This document shows, piece after piece, positions 1 to 12,904 of a stretch of 64,000 nt of DNA. This stretch comes from Okapia johnstoni (taxonomy: Eukaryota > Chordata > Mammalia > Artiodactyla > Giraffidae). The stretch covers positions 8,052,501 through 8,116,500 of the forward strand of contig CM044316.1 of assembly GCA_024291935.2 (NCBI GenBank), in the 5' to 3' direction. The position numbers and the translations under genes are program-made. The notes below the pieces were generated by a model that was not told the origin of the DNA, ran no database searches, and saw only the letters and a program-made list of their open reading frames with translations. Numbering within the stretch: the first letter of the stretch is position 1; the number at the start of each line of letters is the position of its first letter.

Positions 1-19
1 CTAAGTAATATTGGAAATG

Positions 20-533
20 AGTTCAGTTCAGTCCAGTTCAGTTTAGTTCAGTTCAGTCGCTCAGTCGTGTCCGACTCTTTGCAACCCCATGCACTGCAGC
101 ACGCCAGACTTCCCTGTCCATCACCAACTCCTGGAGCTTACTCAAACTCATGTCCATCGAGTTGGTGATGCCATCCAACTATCTCATCCTCTGTCGTCCC
201 TTTCTCTTCCTGCCTTCAATCTTTCCCAGCATCAGGGTCTTTTACAATGAGTCAGTTCTTCACATCAGGTGGCCAAAATATTGGAGTTTCAGCTTCAGCC
301 TCAGTCTTTCCAACAACATTCAGGACTGATTTCCTGGACTGGTTGGATCTCCTTGCAGTCCAAGGGACTCTCAAGAGTCTTCTCCAACACTACAGTTCAA
401 AAGCATCAATTCTTCAGTGCTCAGCTTTCTTTATAGTCCAACTCTCACATCCATACATGACTACTGGAAAAACAATAACTTTGACTAACCGGACCTTTGT
501 TGGCAAAGTAATGTCTCTTCTTTTTCATAGTAG
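20..533 (-). repeat. BovB/ART2-type repeat
   Basis: It starts with the TTCAGT repeats and CAGTCGTGTCCGACTCTTTG motif, followed by the BovB-derived block with CAGCATCAGGGTC and the sequence through TCTCCAACACTACAG. The open frame inside is a by-product of the repeat. Confidence 0.9.
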
Positions 534-811
534 AGATTATAAAATTAAAGGCAACAGAATTGTACATAATTACTGTGCTCAAGTTGATAAATTTGTATTC
601 CACCATAATATAGATTAACAATTATGATGCTTCTATATGTGTATACTGGAACAGAACAATTAAGTGGATGACAGATGGGGAAACCCAGAATCTCACTATT
701 GCAGTGGTGTTTACACATAAGAAAGGGGACTGGGTTGGAGTAAGCTCTATGATAATAAATTTGAGTTAGAGACATAAATACACAGGTTATATAGGTACAT
801 ACACAGATTAG

Positions 812-1017
812 TATATGCCTTTCCTGGTAGTTCAGTGGTAAAGAATCTGCTTGCCAATGCAGGAGACCTGGATTTAATCCCTGGGTCAGCAAGATCCCCT
901 GGAGGAGAGCACAGCAACCCACCCCAGTGTTCTTGCCTGAAGAATCTCATGGACAGAAAAACCTGGCAGGCTACAGTCCATGGGAGCCCAAAGAGTTGGA
1001 ACAACTGAGTGACAAAA
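812..1017 (+). repeat. Bov-tA SINE
   Basis: A tRNA-derived head (TTCCTGGTAGTTCAGTGGTA) is joined to a Bov-A body ending in GAGTTGGAACAACTGAGTG. Flanked by ACACAGATTAGTATA and ACACAGGTTAGTATA, a target-site duplication. Confidence 0.9.
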
Positions 1018-1052
1018 CATGTATGCATGCACACAGGTTAGTATACACACAA

Positions 1053-1263
1053 GTTGTTATTTAAGTGCTAAGTCACATCCAAATCTTTTGTGATGCTGTG
1101 GACTGTAACCCACCAGACTCCTCTGTCCATGGGATTTCCCAGGCAAGAATACTGGAATGGGTTGCCATTTCTTCCTCTAGGTGATCTTCTCTGCCCAGGG
1201 AATCAAACCTGTGTTTCCTACATTGCAAGCAGATTCTTTACCAGTGAGCCATCATGGAAGCCA
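1053..1263 (-). repeat. Bov-tA SINE
   Basis: Reverse-oriented Bov-A body (CCATGGGATTTCCCAGGCAA) and tRNA-like head ending in CCAGTGAGCCATCATGGAAG. Confidence 0.9.
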
Positions 1264-1364
1264 AACATACATACATATATATCTTTGTTTATCAACTAGA
1301 AGGCCTAAAGACTCCAATAGAAACAGACAACTGATTTGTTTTTGTTTGCTAGTTTGTTTTGGGT

Positions 1365-1490
1365 ATGTTGCACATATGTGGGATCTTAGTTCTCTGCCCA
1401 GAGTTCTTAGTTCCCCAACCAGGGATCAAACTCCCCTGCACCAGAAGCTTTCAGTTTTAACCACCGAACTACCAGGAAAAGTCCTAGATC
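1365..1490 (-). repeat. tRNA-derived (CHR-type) SINE fragment
   Basis: Contains GTGGGATCTTAGTTCTCTGC, ACCAGGGATCAAACTCC and ACTACCAGGAAAAGTCC, the inverted tRNA-like boxes of cetartiodactyl CHR SINEs. Confidence 0.65.
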
Positions 1491-1499
1491 TTGATTTCT

Positions 1500-2595
1500 A
1501 ATACAATTCACCAATATAATGAACCAGGACTTCTTGGATGAATGACCATTTTTAGGCCTGGAGCTGGAAATATGCAAGATGAGCCTGGATCATCTTATAG
1601 TGCCATAAATAAGAGAGAATTAAAAAAAAAACTTTGCCATTATGGGGATATATTATATCAAAGGGACATAGGAGCCATCTGAAAGAACTCCTAATGGCCA
1701 AAATTATCTTTTTAAAAAGATATAACTACAGAAGAAATGTATCTAAACTGGACTTGATGAAGATGGAGAATTTCTTCGGTTCATCAAAAGACATCATTGA
1801 GAGAGTAAGAATAAGGAGATAGTTTCAATGCCAGTATTTGACAAAAAAACCTCTAGAATATACAAAGAACTCTTATAAACAGAAAATAAATACAACCAAA
1901 TGGAGAGTTGAGTAAAGTCTTGAGTTTCACAGAAGATATGCAAATGATCAATATGTGTATGAAGGTGTGTGAAGCATCATTAGTCGTCAGAAAAGGGGAA
2001 ATGGAAACCACAGAAAAAAAAGTCCCTAAGTGCAATGTTGTTGCTTGTATTTGATTATCAAACAGGAAAAGCATATTAGTGGAGGGAAATGGTGAAATCC
2101 AAATAAAGTCTATAGTTTAGCTAATAATAACATATTTCTCATCGTTTTCATCAATGTTAATTTCTAACTGTTGACGAAAGTATCATTCTGTAATACTTTA
2201 ACACAGGAAAAGCTGGGTGAAAGACATACAGGAATTTTCTCTACCAACTTTGAAAACTGACCTTTTCCAGTCCTGTGGCCACTGCTAACTTTTCCAAATT
2301 TGCTGACATATTGAATGAAGCATTTTAACAGCATCATCTTTTAGGATTTTAAATAGCTCCCCTGGAACTTCTTCACCTACACTAGATTTTTTTTTGTAGT
2401 AATTCTTCCCAAGGCCCACTTGACTTTACACTCCAGGATGTCCAGTTCTAGGGGAGTGACCCGTCATTATCTGGGTCATTAAGACCTTTCTTGTATAGTT
2501 CTTCTGTGCAATCTTGCCACCTCTTCTTAATACATATTACACAGAACATAATACATAGTAGTGTTTATACATCAAAAGTACCAGACTAGTGCCAT
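1500..2595. other. Non-coding stretch, no gene recognised
   Basis: AT-rich DNA with no convincing exon or identifiable repeat. The piece around 1634-2050 resembles degraded LINE text (runs such as GGAAACCACAGAAAAAAAAG), but a family could not be assigned. Confidence 0.4.
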
Positions 2596-4420
2596 TAACA
2601 GAGATGCGTACGGACCTAGAGATTGTCATACAGAGTGAAGTAACTCATAAAGAGAAAAACAAATATTGTATTAATATAAAATCACTTATATGTGGAATCT
2701 AGAAAAGTGGCACAGATGAACTTATTTGCAAAGCAGAAATAGAGTCACAGATATAGCAAATAAACTTATAGCTACTGAGTGAGGAAGGGAGTGGGATATA
2801 TTAGGAAACTGGGATTGCCATGTAGAATTCATTTTAATCAAGACATTTTTATTGGTTTATAGCATTATATGTTTTATGTATTGATATATTTCAACTTCTG
2901 ATACACTACATTTGACAACCACTGATGGTGTACTTTCCATTCATCACCACCGTCTTGAACTCTCTTACCTATTTTTCCCTCCCCCTACTCCTCTCCCTCT
3001 TTGGAACCTTTACTCTGTTGTCTTATACATGTGTTTAAAATATTATACTTTATTCTAACAAATTTCTAAAATTTAGATAAAAAGACAAATTTTTTAGAAA
3101 CCATGATTCATCACAATTAATACTAAAAAAAAGATACAGAAGGTTTGCAGCACTATAATTTTCTCTAGCTTTACTGAGGTATAATTGACAAATAAAAATT
3201 GTATATATTTAAGTTGTACAACATGATCCTTTGATATATGTCTACATTATGAAATGACTATCACAATCAAGATAATTAACATAGCCGTTACCTCATATAG
3301 TTCTTTTTCATTTTTTTTCTTTTGTGAGAACAATTAAAATTTCCTCTCTGATATGCTCAGCATAACTCATTACTAGAGAAATATAAATCGAAACTATATT
3401 GAGATATCGCTTCACCCCAGACAGAATGGCCATAATCAAAAATTCCAAAAACAACAAGGGCTGGAGAGGGCATGGAGAAAAGGGAATCCTCCTACAACGC
3501 AGAACAGAATGTAAATTGATATAGCCACTGTAGAAGACAGTATGGAGATTCCTTAAATAATTAGGAATAAAACCACCATATGATCGAGCAATACCACTTC
3601 TAGGCATATACCTGAAGAACCCAAAACTGAAAAGGACACATGTACCCCCAAAGTTCATTGTAGCACTATTTACAATAGCCAGGAGTTGGAAGCAACTAGA
3701 TGTCCATCGACAGATGAATAGATAAAGACTCTGTGGCACATATATACAATGGAATACTACTCGGCCATAAAAAGGAACACATTTGAGTCAGTTCTAATGA
3801 GGTGGATAAACCTAGAGCCTGTTATACAGAGTGAAACAAATATCCTATATTAATGCATATATATGGAATCTAGAAGGATGGTACTGTCAAATCTGTTCAC
3901 AGAACAGCAATGGAGACACAGACATAGAGAACAGACTCATGGACAAGGGTGGAGAAGAAGAGGGAGAGGGTGAGTCAAATGGAGAGAGTAGTATGGATGC
4001 ATATACACTAACATATGTACAGAGATAGCCAATGGGAATTTCTCTATGACTCAGGGAACTCAAACTTGGGCTGTACAAAAACCAAGAGGTATGGGAATAG
4101 GTGGGAGATGGGAGGAAGATTCAAGGAGGGGACATATGTACACCTATGGTTAATTCATGTTGATGTATGACAGAAATCAAACTAGTATTGTAAACCAATT
4201 ATCAATCAATTAAAAATAAATAAATATTTTTTAAAATTCACTCTTTGAGCAAATTTCTAGTATATAATTATCTAACAGTATAATTATTATCTATTATAAC
4301 CATACTGTACATCACCAGAACTTATTTACCCTGCATAACTAAAATTTCATGACCTTTAAAAACAAAGATTTCTATATTTCCCCAACTCCCAGCTCCTGAC
4401 AACCAACAGAGACTTTAACA
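2595..4420. repeat. L1 LINE 3' fragments in both orientations
   Basis: 2595-2825 and 3340-4245 are L1 3' ends in + orientation; the latter includes CATATGATCGAGCAATACCA and CACTATTTACAATAGCCAGG, then a poly-A-like AAATAAATAAA end near 4215. The blocks 2830-3310 and 4246-4420 read as L1 3' sequence in minus orientation (TTTACTGAGGTATAATTGAC), so the + fragment appears to have landed in an older minus L1. Confidence 0.8.
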
Positions 4421-4604
4421 CCTCACTAACACTGATCAGAGTGATCATCCAGACAGAAGGTCATTAAAGCAACAGAAGTCCTAAATGCCACAATAGAGCA
4501 GTTGGAGACCTAATTGATATTTACAATACATTATATCCCACAAGAACCAGAGTACACAATCCTCTTTAGGAATGTACACAGAATATTCTTCAGGGTAGAT
4601 CACA

Positions 4605-4738
4605 TGAGTGTATATCTGTCCGCTCAGTTGCGTCCTACTCTTTGTGACCCTATAGACTGTAGCCCACCAGAGTCTTCTCTCCGTGGGATTTTCCAGGTAA
4701 GAATACTGGAGTGGGCTGCCATTTCCTTCTCGAATAGG
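4605..4738 (-). repeat. Truncated Bov-A/Bov-tA SINE
   Basis: Reverse Bov-A body with CCGCTCAGTTGCGTCCTACT and CCGTGGGATTTTCCAGGTAA, ending before the tRNA-like head. Confidence 0.85.
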
Positions 4739-4789
4739 CTACATGTCACAAAACAAGTCTCAATAAGTTTAAGAGGATAGAAAATGTAT

Positions 4790-5640
4790 CAAACATCTTT
4801 CCCTATCACAATGATATAAAATTAGAAGTCAAATACAGAAAAAATCAGGAGAAAAGAGCAAACATGTGACGACTAAACAACATGCTACTAAAAAACCAAT
4901 GGGTCAAGGATTAAAATCTGAGAAGAAATAAGAAAATGTCTTGACACACACAAAAAGAAAGAAAACACACCATTCCAAAATTTTGGGGATGCAGTAAAGG
5001 CATTTCTAAGAGAGAAGTTCATAATGATACAGGTCTATATCAGGAAGCAAACTCTCAAATTATCTGACATACACATAAAAGAATTAGAAAAAAAAGAAAA
5101 CACAAACCCTGAAGTTAGCAAAATGAAGAAACCACAAAAGATTCTGAATTTTCAAAACAACCTGGAAAAAATAATTACCTGCCAAGACTTCACTATACTA
5201 TAAATCTGTAGTAATCAAAACAGCATAGTCCTGGCACAAAAACAGACACATAGATCAGTGGAAAAGAATAGAAACCCCAGAAATAAATTCACACACCTAT
5301 GGCTAATTAATCTATGAGAAAGTGGACAAGAATATACAATGGAGAAAAAACAATCTCTTCAACAAGTGGTGCTGGGAAAACTAAACAGTCACACATAAAG
5401 CAAAGAGATTCGAACGTTTCCTCACTCCATATACAAATATAAACTCAAAACACTTTAAAGATCTAAATGCAAGACATGAAACAATCAAGCTCCTAGAAGA
5501 GGACATAGGCCAAACAGTCTTTGACATAAATTGCAGTAATATTTTCTTGTTTCAGTCCCTGGAGGCAAAAACATAACAGCAAGAATAATGAAAATTGACT
5601 ATAACTACAATAAACAGATATTTCTAGTACTAAATAATAT
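4790..5640 (+). repeat. Old L1 ORF2 3' fragment
   Basis: Sense L1 text including ATAGTCCTGGCACAAAAACA, AGTGGTGCTGGGAAAACTAA and CAAGCTCCTAGAAGAGGACA, the end of ORF2. Many stops; not a gene. Confidence 0.8.
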
Positions 5641-5771
5641 ATTCCTCAATGTCTACTATTATTCTATACACATTGCTAAGTATTCAATCAATATTTATGA
5701 AACACAAGCAAAAGCACAAAAAAACAACTCATGAAGAGATCAACAGAACTAACAGTCAGGAAATTAAAAAT

Positions 5772-6038
5772 AACAAGGGCACCCCACTCCAGTACTCTTG
5801 ACTGGAAAACCCCATGGACGGAGGAGCCTGGTAGGCTGCAGTCCATTGGGTCTCTAAGAGTCCGACACGACTGAGCGACTTCACTTTCACTTTTCACTTT
5901 CATGCATTGGAGAAGGAAATGGCCACCCACTCCAGTGTTCTTGCCTGGAGAATTCCAGGGATGGTGGAGCCTGGTGGGCTGCTGTCTATGGGGTCACACA
6001 GAGTCAGACACGACTGACGCGACTTAGCAGTAGCAGCA
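5772..6038 (+). repeat. Bov-A2 SINE dimer
   Basis: Two Bov-A monomers joined by the TTCACTTTCACTTTTCACTT linker, ending in GACTTAGCAGTAGCAGCA. Confidence 0.92.
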
Positions 6039-6039
6039 T

Positions 6040-8138
6040 GAATGATATATTAAAGGCTGTAGAGCAGTAGCGCTCACCTAAGGAACAACTTGGCCTCAGG
6101 AAATGTTTGGCAACTTCTGGAGACAACTTTGGCATCACAGACAACGTTGGTATTAGTGAACAAAAGCAAGGGATTCTGTTGAGCGTTCTACAATGCAGAG
6201 GACACACTCCCAGTCACAAAGAATTATACAGCCACCCCTCAAATGTCAGTAATGCTGAGCTTGAGAAACTCTGACCTTATTTTCTATAAATACTAAACTC
6301 AGCTATCTTCCTTTTGCCACTGGATGCAGAAAATTTTCTACAGAATCGTATGAGTGGTAAAGAGAAAGTAGCTTTTAATAGGAAATTCAATGTTCTCTTT
6401 CTTTCCCTAAGATTGAAAAACCCTGTTCTGGCAAAAGTGGACAGCATATACGAACACATGAGAAATTTCAAAAGACAATGAAGGCCAACATTTTAAATTT
6501 TATAATACCATACTTTAAAAAAATATCAGTCATAGAAAAAATTGACAAATTTTACTACTCAAATGTTTCTGACAATTAAAGGCACCATTTACAAAGACTG
6601 AAAACAGGTTAAAGTATTTGCAATGTTAGTAAGATACCAATACACATAATGTATTAAGAAGTGTAAAATTCAATAATAAAAAGGCTAGCAAAAAGAGATA
6701 TTTATAAATAATTAACAAAAATAAAAATAAATTACTTTAAAAATACCTAGTAATCAAGATATTAATTGGAATTAATACAAGGAGCAAATATGGCCATGCA
6801 TTAGATTAGAAAAATCTACAGATCTGAGTAACATTCAATATCAGTTACACCAGGGTAAAATGGATATTCCTGTATGGTACTAAAGTAACCTTATATAGAC
6901 ACTTTACTCAGGAATTTGGTAGTAGCTATGGAAATTTAAGATGCACAGACCCTAGGGTTCAGCAATCCTACTTTTAAAATCTTCAAGAAACATTCCTATG
7001 ATTGTAGAGTATACTTACAAGAAGGTTTTTCGCATTACAGTCACAAGATAGAAATATTGAAAGGTAGGTGAGCAAAACAATGTACACCAAGAGTGAATCC
7101 TAATGTAAGCTATGGACTTTGGTTGATCACGATGCATCAATACAGGTTCATAACTTGTAACAAATGTGCCACTCTGGTGAGCGATACTGATAACAGGAGA
7201 AGCTATACATGTCTGGAGGCAAGGGGAATATGAGAAAACCTCTGTACCTTCCTTTATTTTGCTGGGAACGAAAACTTATCTAAATAATACTGCCCCAAAA
7301 ATGAGCAATTTGGTTGACACCCAAATCTCTTGCAGTTTTCCACTTGGCCTTCTCATTTGCCCCTGAAACTACAACATTAATGTGGTCATAATCACCTCTT
7401 TGTTCTGAGATCACTGGTTGGCTAGGAGAATCTTTCTGATGGTAATCTGACGCAAAAACATTAGCTTTTTGTGTACGTTTGGGCTTTAAATGTGTATATC
7501 AGTAGCCATTAATTTTATATAAATATTAGTTAATTATAAGTATCTATATATTTAAGTAAAAATATATACTCCCAAATTAAAACCAATGTTTTTTGGAGTT
7601 TTCTGAGGACTCTAAATTTTAGCATTCTACAAAAAAAAAAAAAAAACCGCCTCAATGCTTGACAAGGTTGGAGAGTTCTTGCAGTCTAGAGTTTGTAGAA
7701 AAGGATGCTTCATCAAATGTAAAAAATCGTTTACAGTTGGTTATATTTTCAAATTACTTAGATTCTTAGCTTTTAACTAAAATTATTCTCCTAATTTGTT
7801 TTAAATATTCAAGCATCCATTCATTAAAAAAATGTCAAAATAAATGTCGATATATCTCTATGAATAGAAAAGGATAAAATGCATGTATCTGTAGCATAGC
7901 TTCTATAAAGACAAGAAAAGATTTTCAATATATATATATATAGTTGAGTGTAAAAAAAGCAACTTGAAATACAATGGGCATACTATTATTGAGTTAATTC
8001 TTATAAAGAGTAAAATATTCTATTTTTACAGGTGCAAAGCAAAGAGCCTAAGTTTGGGGCAGTGATTAGAGGCATGATAACTTCTGTAATGTACGAGATG
8101 TTTCAGCAAGATATATTTTACTAATGTGATTAACAGGT
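6040..8138. other. Non-coding stretch, no gene recognised
   Basis: AT-rich sequence with an A run near 7631-7646 and a short (TA)n near 7930. No exon-like signal or confident repeat family was found. Confidence 0.4.
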
Positions 8139-8139
8139 T

Positions 8140-8638
8140 ATGTGTTAAAAAGCAGAGACATTACTTTGCCGACAAATGTCTGTCTAGTCAAAGCTATGGT
8201 TTTTCCAGTAGTCATGTAGGGATGTGAGAACTGGACCAAAAAAAAGGCGGAGTGCCAAAGAACTGATGCTTTCAAACTGTGGTGCTGGAGAAGACTCTTG
8301 AGAATCCCTTGGACAGCAAGGAGATCAAACCAGTCAATCCTAAAGGAAATCAACCCTGAATATTCATTGGAAGATCTGATGCTGAAGGTGAAGCTTCAGT
8401 ACTTTTGCCACCCGATGCAAAGAGCCAAATCACTGTAAAAGACCCTGATACTGGGAAAGTTTGAAGACAAATGGAGAAGAGCGCAGCAGAGGATAAGGTG
8501 CTTAGATAGCATCACCGACTCAATGGACATGAATCTGAACAAACTCCAGGAGATAGTGAAGGACAGGGAAACCTGGCATGAAGCAGTCCATGGGGTTGCA
8601 AAGAGTCAGACACAACTTAGCAATTGAATGACAACAAC
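8140..8638 (+). repeat. BovB/ART2-type repeat
   Basis: Sense orientation, with GGTGCTGGAGAAGACTCTTG, TGGACAGCAAGGAGATCAAA and a 3' end GCAAAGAGTCAGACACAACT. The minus-strand open frame here is repeat-derived. Confidence 0.9.
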
Positions 8639-8807
8639 AAGTTTTGTCTTGAGTTTATAAGATAGAATACACATCCTAGTCATAAAAAATAAGAATTCTG
8701 CTAAGGCCACTGGGATAGGGACAGTGTTCAAGAAGCAATTTGACACAATTTCTCAATTCTAGTAAGTTATTTAAAATTACAACATAAGTACTTAGTGCCT
8801 GTGTGAA

Positions 8808-9018
8808 GTGAAACTGTTAGTCACTCATCGTATCCAATTCTTTGGGACCTCATGTATGTAGCCCACCAGGCTCCTCTCTCCATGGAATTCTCCAGGCAAG
8901 AATACTGGAGTGGGTAGCCATTCCCTTCTCCAGGGATCTTCCCAACCCAGAAATCAAACCTATGTCTCCTTAATTGCAGGCAGATTTCTTACTGTCTGAG
9001 CCACCAAGGCAGCCCCAG
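8808..9018 (-). repeat. Bov-tA SINE
   Basis: Reverse Bov-A body with CAAGAATACTGGAGTGGGTA and tRNA-like end TGAGCCACCAAGGCAGCC. Confidence 0.9.
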
Positions 9019-9318
9019 TGTGTGTGTACTTCACAATAAATAGAATATAAAGAATAAGAGATAACTTCTGAGTGTTTGGATAAATAATTCAAGCGTTCTC
9101 AGTGAATGCTGGTGTTTTGACAGAAAGAGCAAAGAGAAATGCAAAAAAAAAAAAAAGAAGAAGAAGAGGAATACTAAAATTTATAAGAAAGAACAGTAGA
9201 CTGGGAACACAGACATCTCTGGGGTACCAGGTCTTATCTGTCTGGATGAAGGGAGCCACAATTCTCACCTAAGTGTGGGAGTCATGATGCTCAGGGTGGA
9301 GGGCGAACCATAAGATAA

Positions 9319-10210
9319 TGTTACCGAAAGGAGGGAGTGGGGTCCGGCTGCTCACCACTCAAAAGCCAATAAACAGGCCAGGATGGTAGAAAGGAAAATT
9401 TGCTTTATTTCAGATGCTGGCAACTGTGTGGGGGGAGGGTGGCAGACATCTGTCCAAAGGCCGACACCCCTCCCTCGAAAAACAGGGGGTAAGGCTTTTA
9501 TAGACAGATTGTGGGGGCGGGGTGCTACATGCAGTCATCTCTAACAGTCATCTCCAGATTGGTTATCAGTGGTCTGATCAGCATCATCTTGAATGTTTTA
9601 GGTACAGTTCATCTTCATTTCCAGGGTCCAGTTGTTCCCATTTCTTTGTGGTCAGTTCTCAGAGTTGTGGCAGCTCAAGTCTTGGGTACAGTCTGATCAT
9701 CATGTAGTTAACTTCTCCATCTAGGGTTTTAGTATCTATAAGACAGCTCGCAGGATATGGCTCAGACTACTATCTATAGCCCTTGAGAAAGAACTAAAGG
9801 TCTTTGACTATGCTTAATGACTGCTGCTGCTGCTGCTAAGTCGCTTCAGTCGTGTCTGACTCTGTGCGACCCCATAGATGGCAGCCCACCAGGCTCCCCC
9901 ATCCCTGGGATTCTCCAGGCAAGAACAGTGGAGTGGGTCGCCATTTCCTTCTCCAATGCATGAAAGTGAAAAGTGAAAGTGAAGTCGCTCAGTCGTGTCG
10001 GACTCTTAGAGACCCCATGGACTGCAGCCTACCAGGCTCCTCCGTCCATGGGATTTTCCAGGCAAGAGTACTGGAGTGGGGTGCCATTGCCTTCTCCCGT
10101 GCTTAGTGACTACATTATTATAACTTAGTCTCCTTTGACTGTTTTCCGTTGTTTTAGCATTTCTCATTTCTCTAATTAAACTTATTCTTTGACTAAAGTT
10201 TTCCATAAGC
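9319..10210 (-). mobile_element. Probable ERV LTR, minus strand, split by a Bov-A2 SINE
   Basis: On the minus strand the segment has a TATAAAAG box near 9495-9505 followed by GAAATAAAGC near 9400-9410 and a terminal GGTAACA at 9319, the order expected for U3-R-U5. The upstream limit is not clear. A Bov-A2 dimer at about 9820-10100 interrupts it, flanked by TGCTTAATGACT and TGCTTAGTGACT as a target-site duplication with one change. Sequence to about 10440 may be adjoining ERV-derived DNA. Family not assigned. Confidence 0.5.
9820..10100 (-). repeat. Bov-A2 SINE dimer
   Basis: It begins with a (GCT)n run and contains two diverged Bov-A monomers joined by an AAGTGAAAGTGAAGTCGCTC linker, in reverse orientation. 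Flanked by an imperfect 12-base duplication within an older LTR. Confidence 0.9.
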
Positions 10211-11520
10211 AAAAGAAAAGCAGAGGACGTGGAGGTTGGGGTGGGGGGCGGTGTGGCAAGGACCATATAGTCCTGCTCTGTTTCAATAAGAGTGTCCATA
10301 GGATCACCCTCTCCCTGCTCCTTAAGAAGAATACTCTGCTGAGCCATTCAACTTTTCCTGCCTCCAAGTACTGAAGCCCTGTATTCTACAGTTGGTCATG
10401 GCCCTTATTTTTTGCATATCTTGGTAATGGCTCAAGGATTTCACCACCAGGTGTGGGGTCTTTGCCCTCCTCCACTTTAAGTATCATGTCCATGTACATA
10501 TCAAATAATCAATCTGCACCCACTTCAAATGTGCAATTCTCCTTTAAAACTAAAATATTTACTAACAAGGCAGAGTTAAATCAGAGTTCAATTATAATAG
10601 GAAAATACATAGTGCTAGGAATAAAACCAGAAGGCATATATACTTAAAAGGAATATTTTTATGTGAAAAATGCTAGCCACAGAATCCTGCATATAGTTTG
10701 ATATAAATTTTTAAAAATATATAGATACAGAAATCCATGTAGATTAATATTTAGAAAGATTAATGGGTTATTGCAAAGTTTAAATCATAAGTACCTTCAT
10801 AAGTGAGAAAGAAAATGCATGTCCATTTGTGTTTTGGACAGGCCAGCTGTGGGTAAGGGAAATTTTTTTGTATTTTGCTGTATCAGTACATATATAACTT
10901 CTTTGAAGAGAATAGTCGTATATTGTGATACAACAAAAATTATAATTGGTATCAAAGAAAAGAAACACATGTATGAATAATTTTCCACTTCTCAGTTTAA
11001 TGTGTTCATGTCTAACTAACATTGTATTTCTTCTCCGGACTATGGTGGCAATTTACAATTTTTCTCTTGGTGTGTTTGTATTTTCTATACCAGTTGCTGC
11101 TTGCAATCTCTGTTTCTGGAATCCATTATTTTCCACAAGACATACATTCTTGGGATGTGGGATAAGGAGAAAGAGTAAATCAAACCCTGCTGCTGTTATA
11201 ACTTTTCCTAGCTGGGAAATTCATTCTGTACAGAATACAGTTTAAGCGATGGCTCAGCCCTTTGCTGTGTGTTTCCCCGTGAATTATTTCATATCGTGTA
11301 TCTTAGCTTCCTCAGCTCAATTCCCTCTCATTACCATCCCCCAATCATCTCTGCTGCTGCTCCAGATTTTCCTATCTAACTCCTTCAGGACATGATCCTC
11401 TTTGCTCGATCAATCTTTCACATTCTTTCATCAAGACTCCTCAACCACAGACTGCCAATCTGGGTGATCAATTTAGACCCACAACAGTCTCTCTCTCATT
11501 ATGTGACATTCAGTTTGCTT
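10210..11520. other. Non-coding stretch, no gene recognised
   Basis: 10210-10440 may be ERV-derived DNA adjoining the LTR. The rest shows no exon-like signal; several short open frames overlap on both strands and none resembles a known protein. Confidence 0.4.
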
Positions 11521-11522
11521 TC

Positions 11523-11650
11523 AGGCTCTGCTGCTGCTGCTAAGTCGCTTCTGTCATGTCCAACTCTTAGCGACCCCATGGACTGCAGCCTACCAGGCTC
11601 CTCCATCCATGGGATTTTCCAGGCAAGAGTACTGGAGTGGGGTGCCATTC
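11523..11650 (-). repeat. Bov-A SINE monomer
   Basis: A (GCT)n start, then reverse Bov-A. It is flanked by a perfect duplication TTCAGGCTCT on both sides, marking a clean insertion. Confidence 0.92.
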
Positions 11651-11659
11651 AGGCTCTAC

Positions 11660-12900
11660 AGTCATCCAATTTTCACATCCACCAAGAGTAGATGGATTCT
11701 CAGCATCTCCAGTGTTCAAGTCTTAGATTCTTGAGTCATGCTCCTGGATTTCTGCACATACAAGGTTTCAATTCCCCTTATTCTTGTGTTTGCATTGACA
11801 GGAAGTCGTGGTATGTGGTTTCCAGCCTACTCTAGTCACAAACTTCTGGTTTCCAGATCTCTGAGAATACCAACTTCCAGCAATTAGCAGAAATGAGGTG
11901 AAATCTTAGCAAAGGTCCTTTTTTATCTATCAGACAATAGGAAGTCTCTGCTCTAAATGCTTCTAAAGTAGGGAGCTCAAGGAGAAGACTGATTCATTGC
12001 AGCACTGTAAGAAGAAAACACAAGCTACTCAAACGAACCATTAATAGACTATAGCAAAATGAAAGTCATCTCAATTTTAAAGAATGCCGGCCCACAGACC
12101 CAAAGACTGAATTACTTCTACCTATGTTGACAAGGAAAAATTTCCTTGTACACTATTAAGAGTGGTCAAGTTTTTGGGTGATTTTCAGTGAATGCTTCGT
12201 AATTCCAAAAGTATATATTTATTAATATTGAATATTTAGGGAATCTTATATAACTGTCAAGATTAAAATATAGATTCTATGTATACTGTAAAAAAACTAT
12301 AGTTTTGTGATAGTAGATAATAACTATTAAAGGGAGACTAGATCAGGGTAGGAATCAATCATATATGTCTTGTGTTTTGGGTTTATTTTTTCAACCAATA
12401 TTTATTCATGTTGTCCTTGTTATCAAAAATATTTTTTTCAATTTAAATAATGCAAGAATATAGCTACTGAAAAACACCATCTAACACATGAAATAGTTCA
12501 ACTCTGTGTGTGCTCTGCCAAATGCCCTATGCATACAGAATATCTGATACCTTTTCTTAAGTTGCAATTTATAACTCAATAACCATTGAACTTTTAACAG
12601 TAAGGCAGCAGGACTTATTGTGGTGCAACCGTATGGACCATTATTAAATGTTCACCTCAAAATATTTGAACACTGATACTTGAATTGTCTCACAAATCTT
12701 TATCCCACCTCTAAACTCACACAAGTGCGATGAAAAAAGAAAGATACAAGTGCTTGAAAGAAATACACAAAGGAGTCTTTATTTGCAGAGGGCAAGTTGT
12801 CTATCAAAGAAATTTCAGAGAGTTTATTGAAAAATATTGAGTTCTACATCTATAGCAAGATCAACTTGCAAAGTGCAATGTTTTTTATATCAAAAGAAAG
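11660..12900. other. Non-coding stretch, no gene recognised
   Basis: AT-rich DNA without exon-like signals or a repeat that could be named. Confidence 0.4.
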
Positions 12901-12904
12901 AACA

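Noticed and set aside
747..1034. 95-codon minus-strand open frame
   Set aside because: It lies in a Bov-tA SINE; the same peptide-like pattern (PLSMGF.RQEYW) recurs in many Bov-tA copies across the window.
9852..10106. 84-codon open frame starting MSDSVRPHRW
   Set aside because: This is the conceptual translation of a Bov-A2 SINE, repeated at 5688-5930 and 11392-11691.
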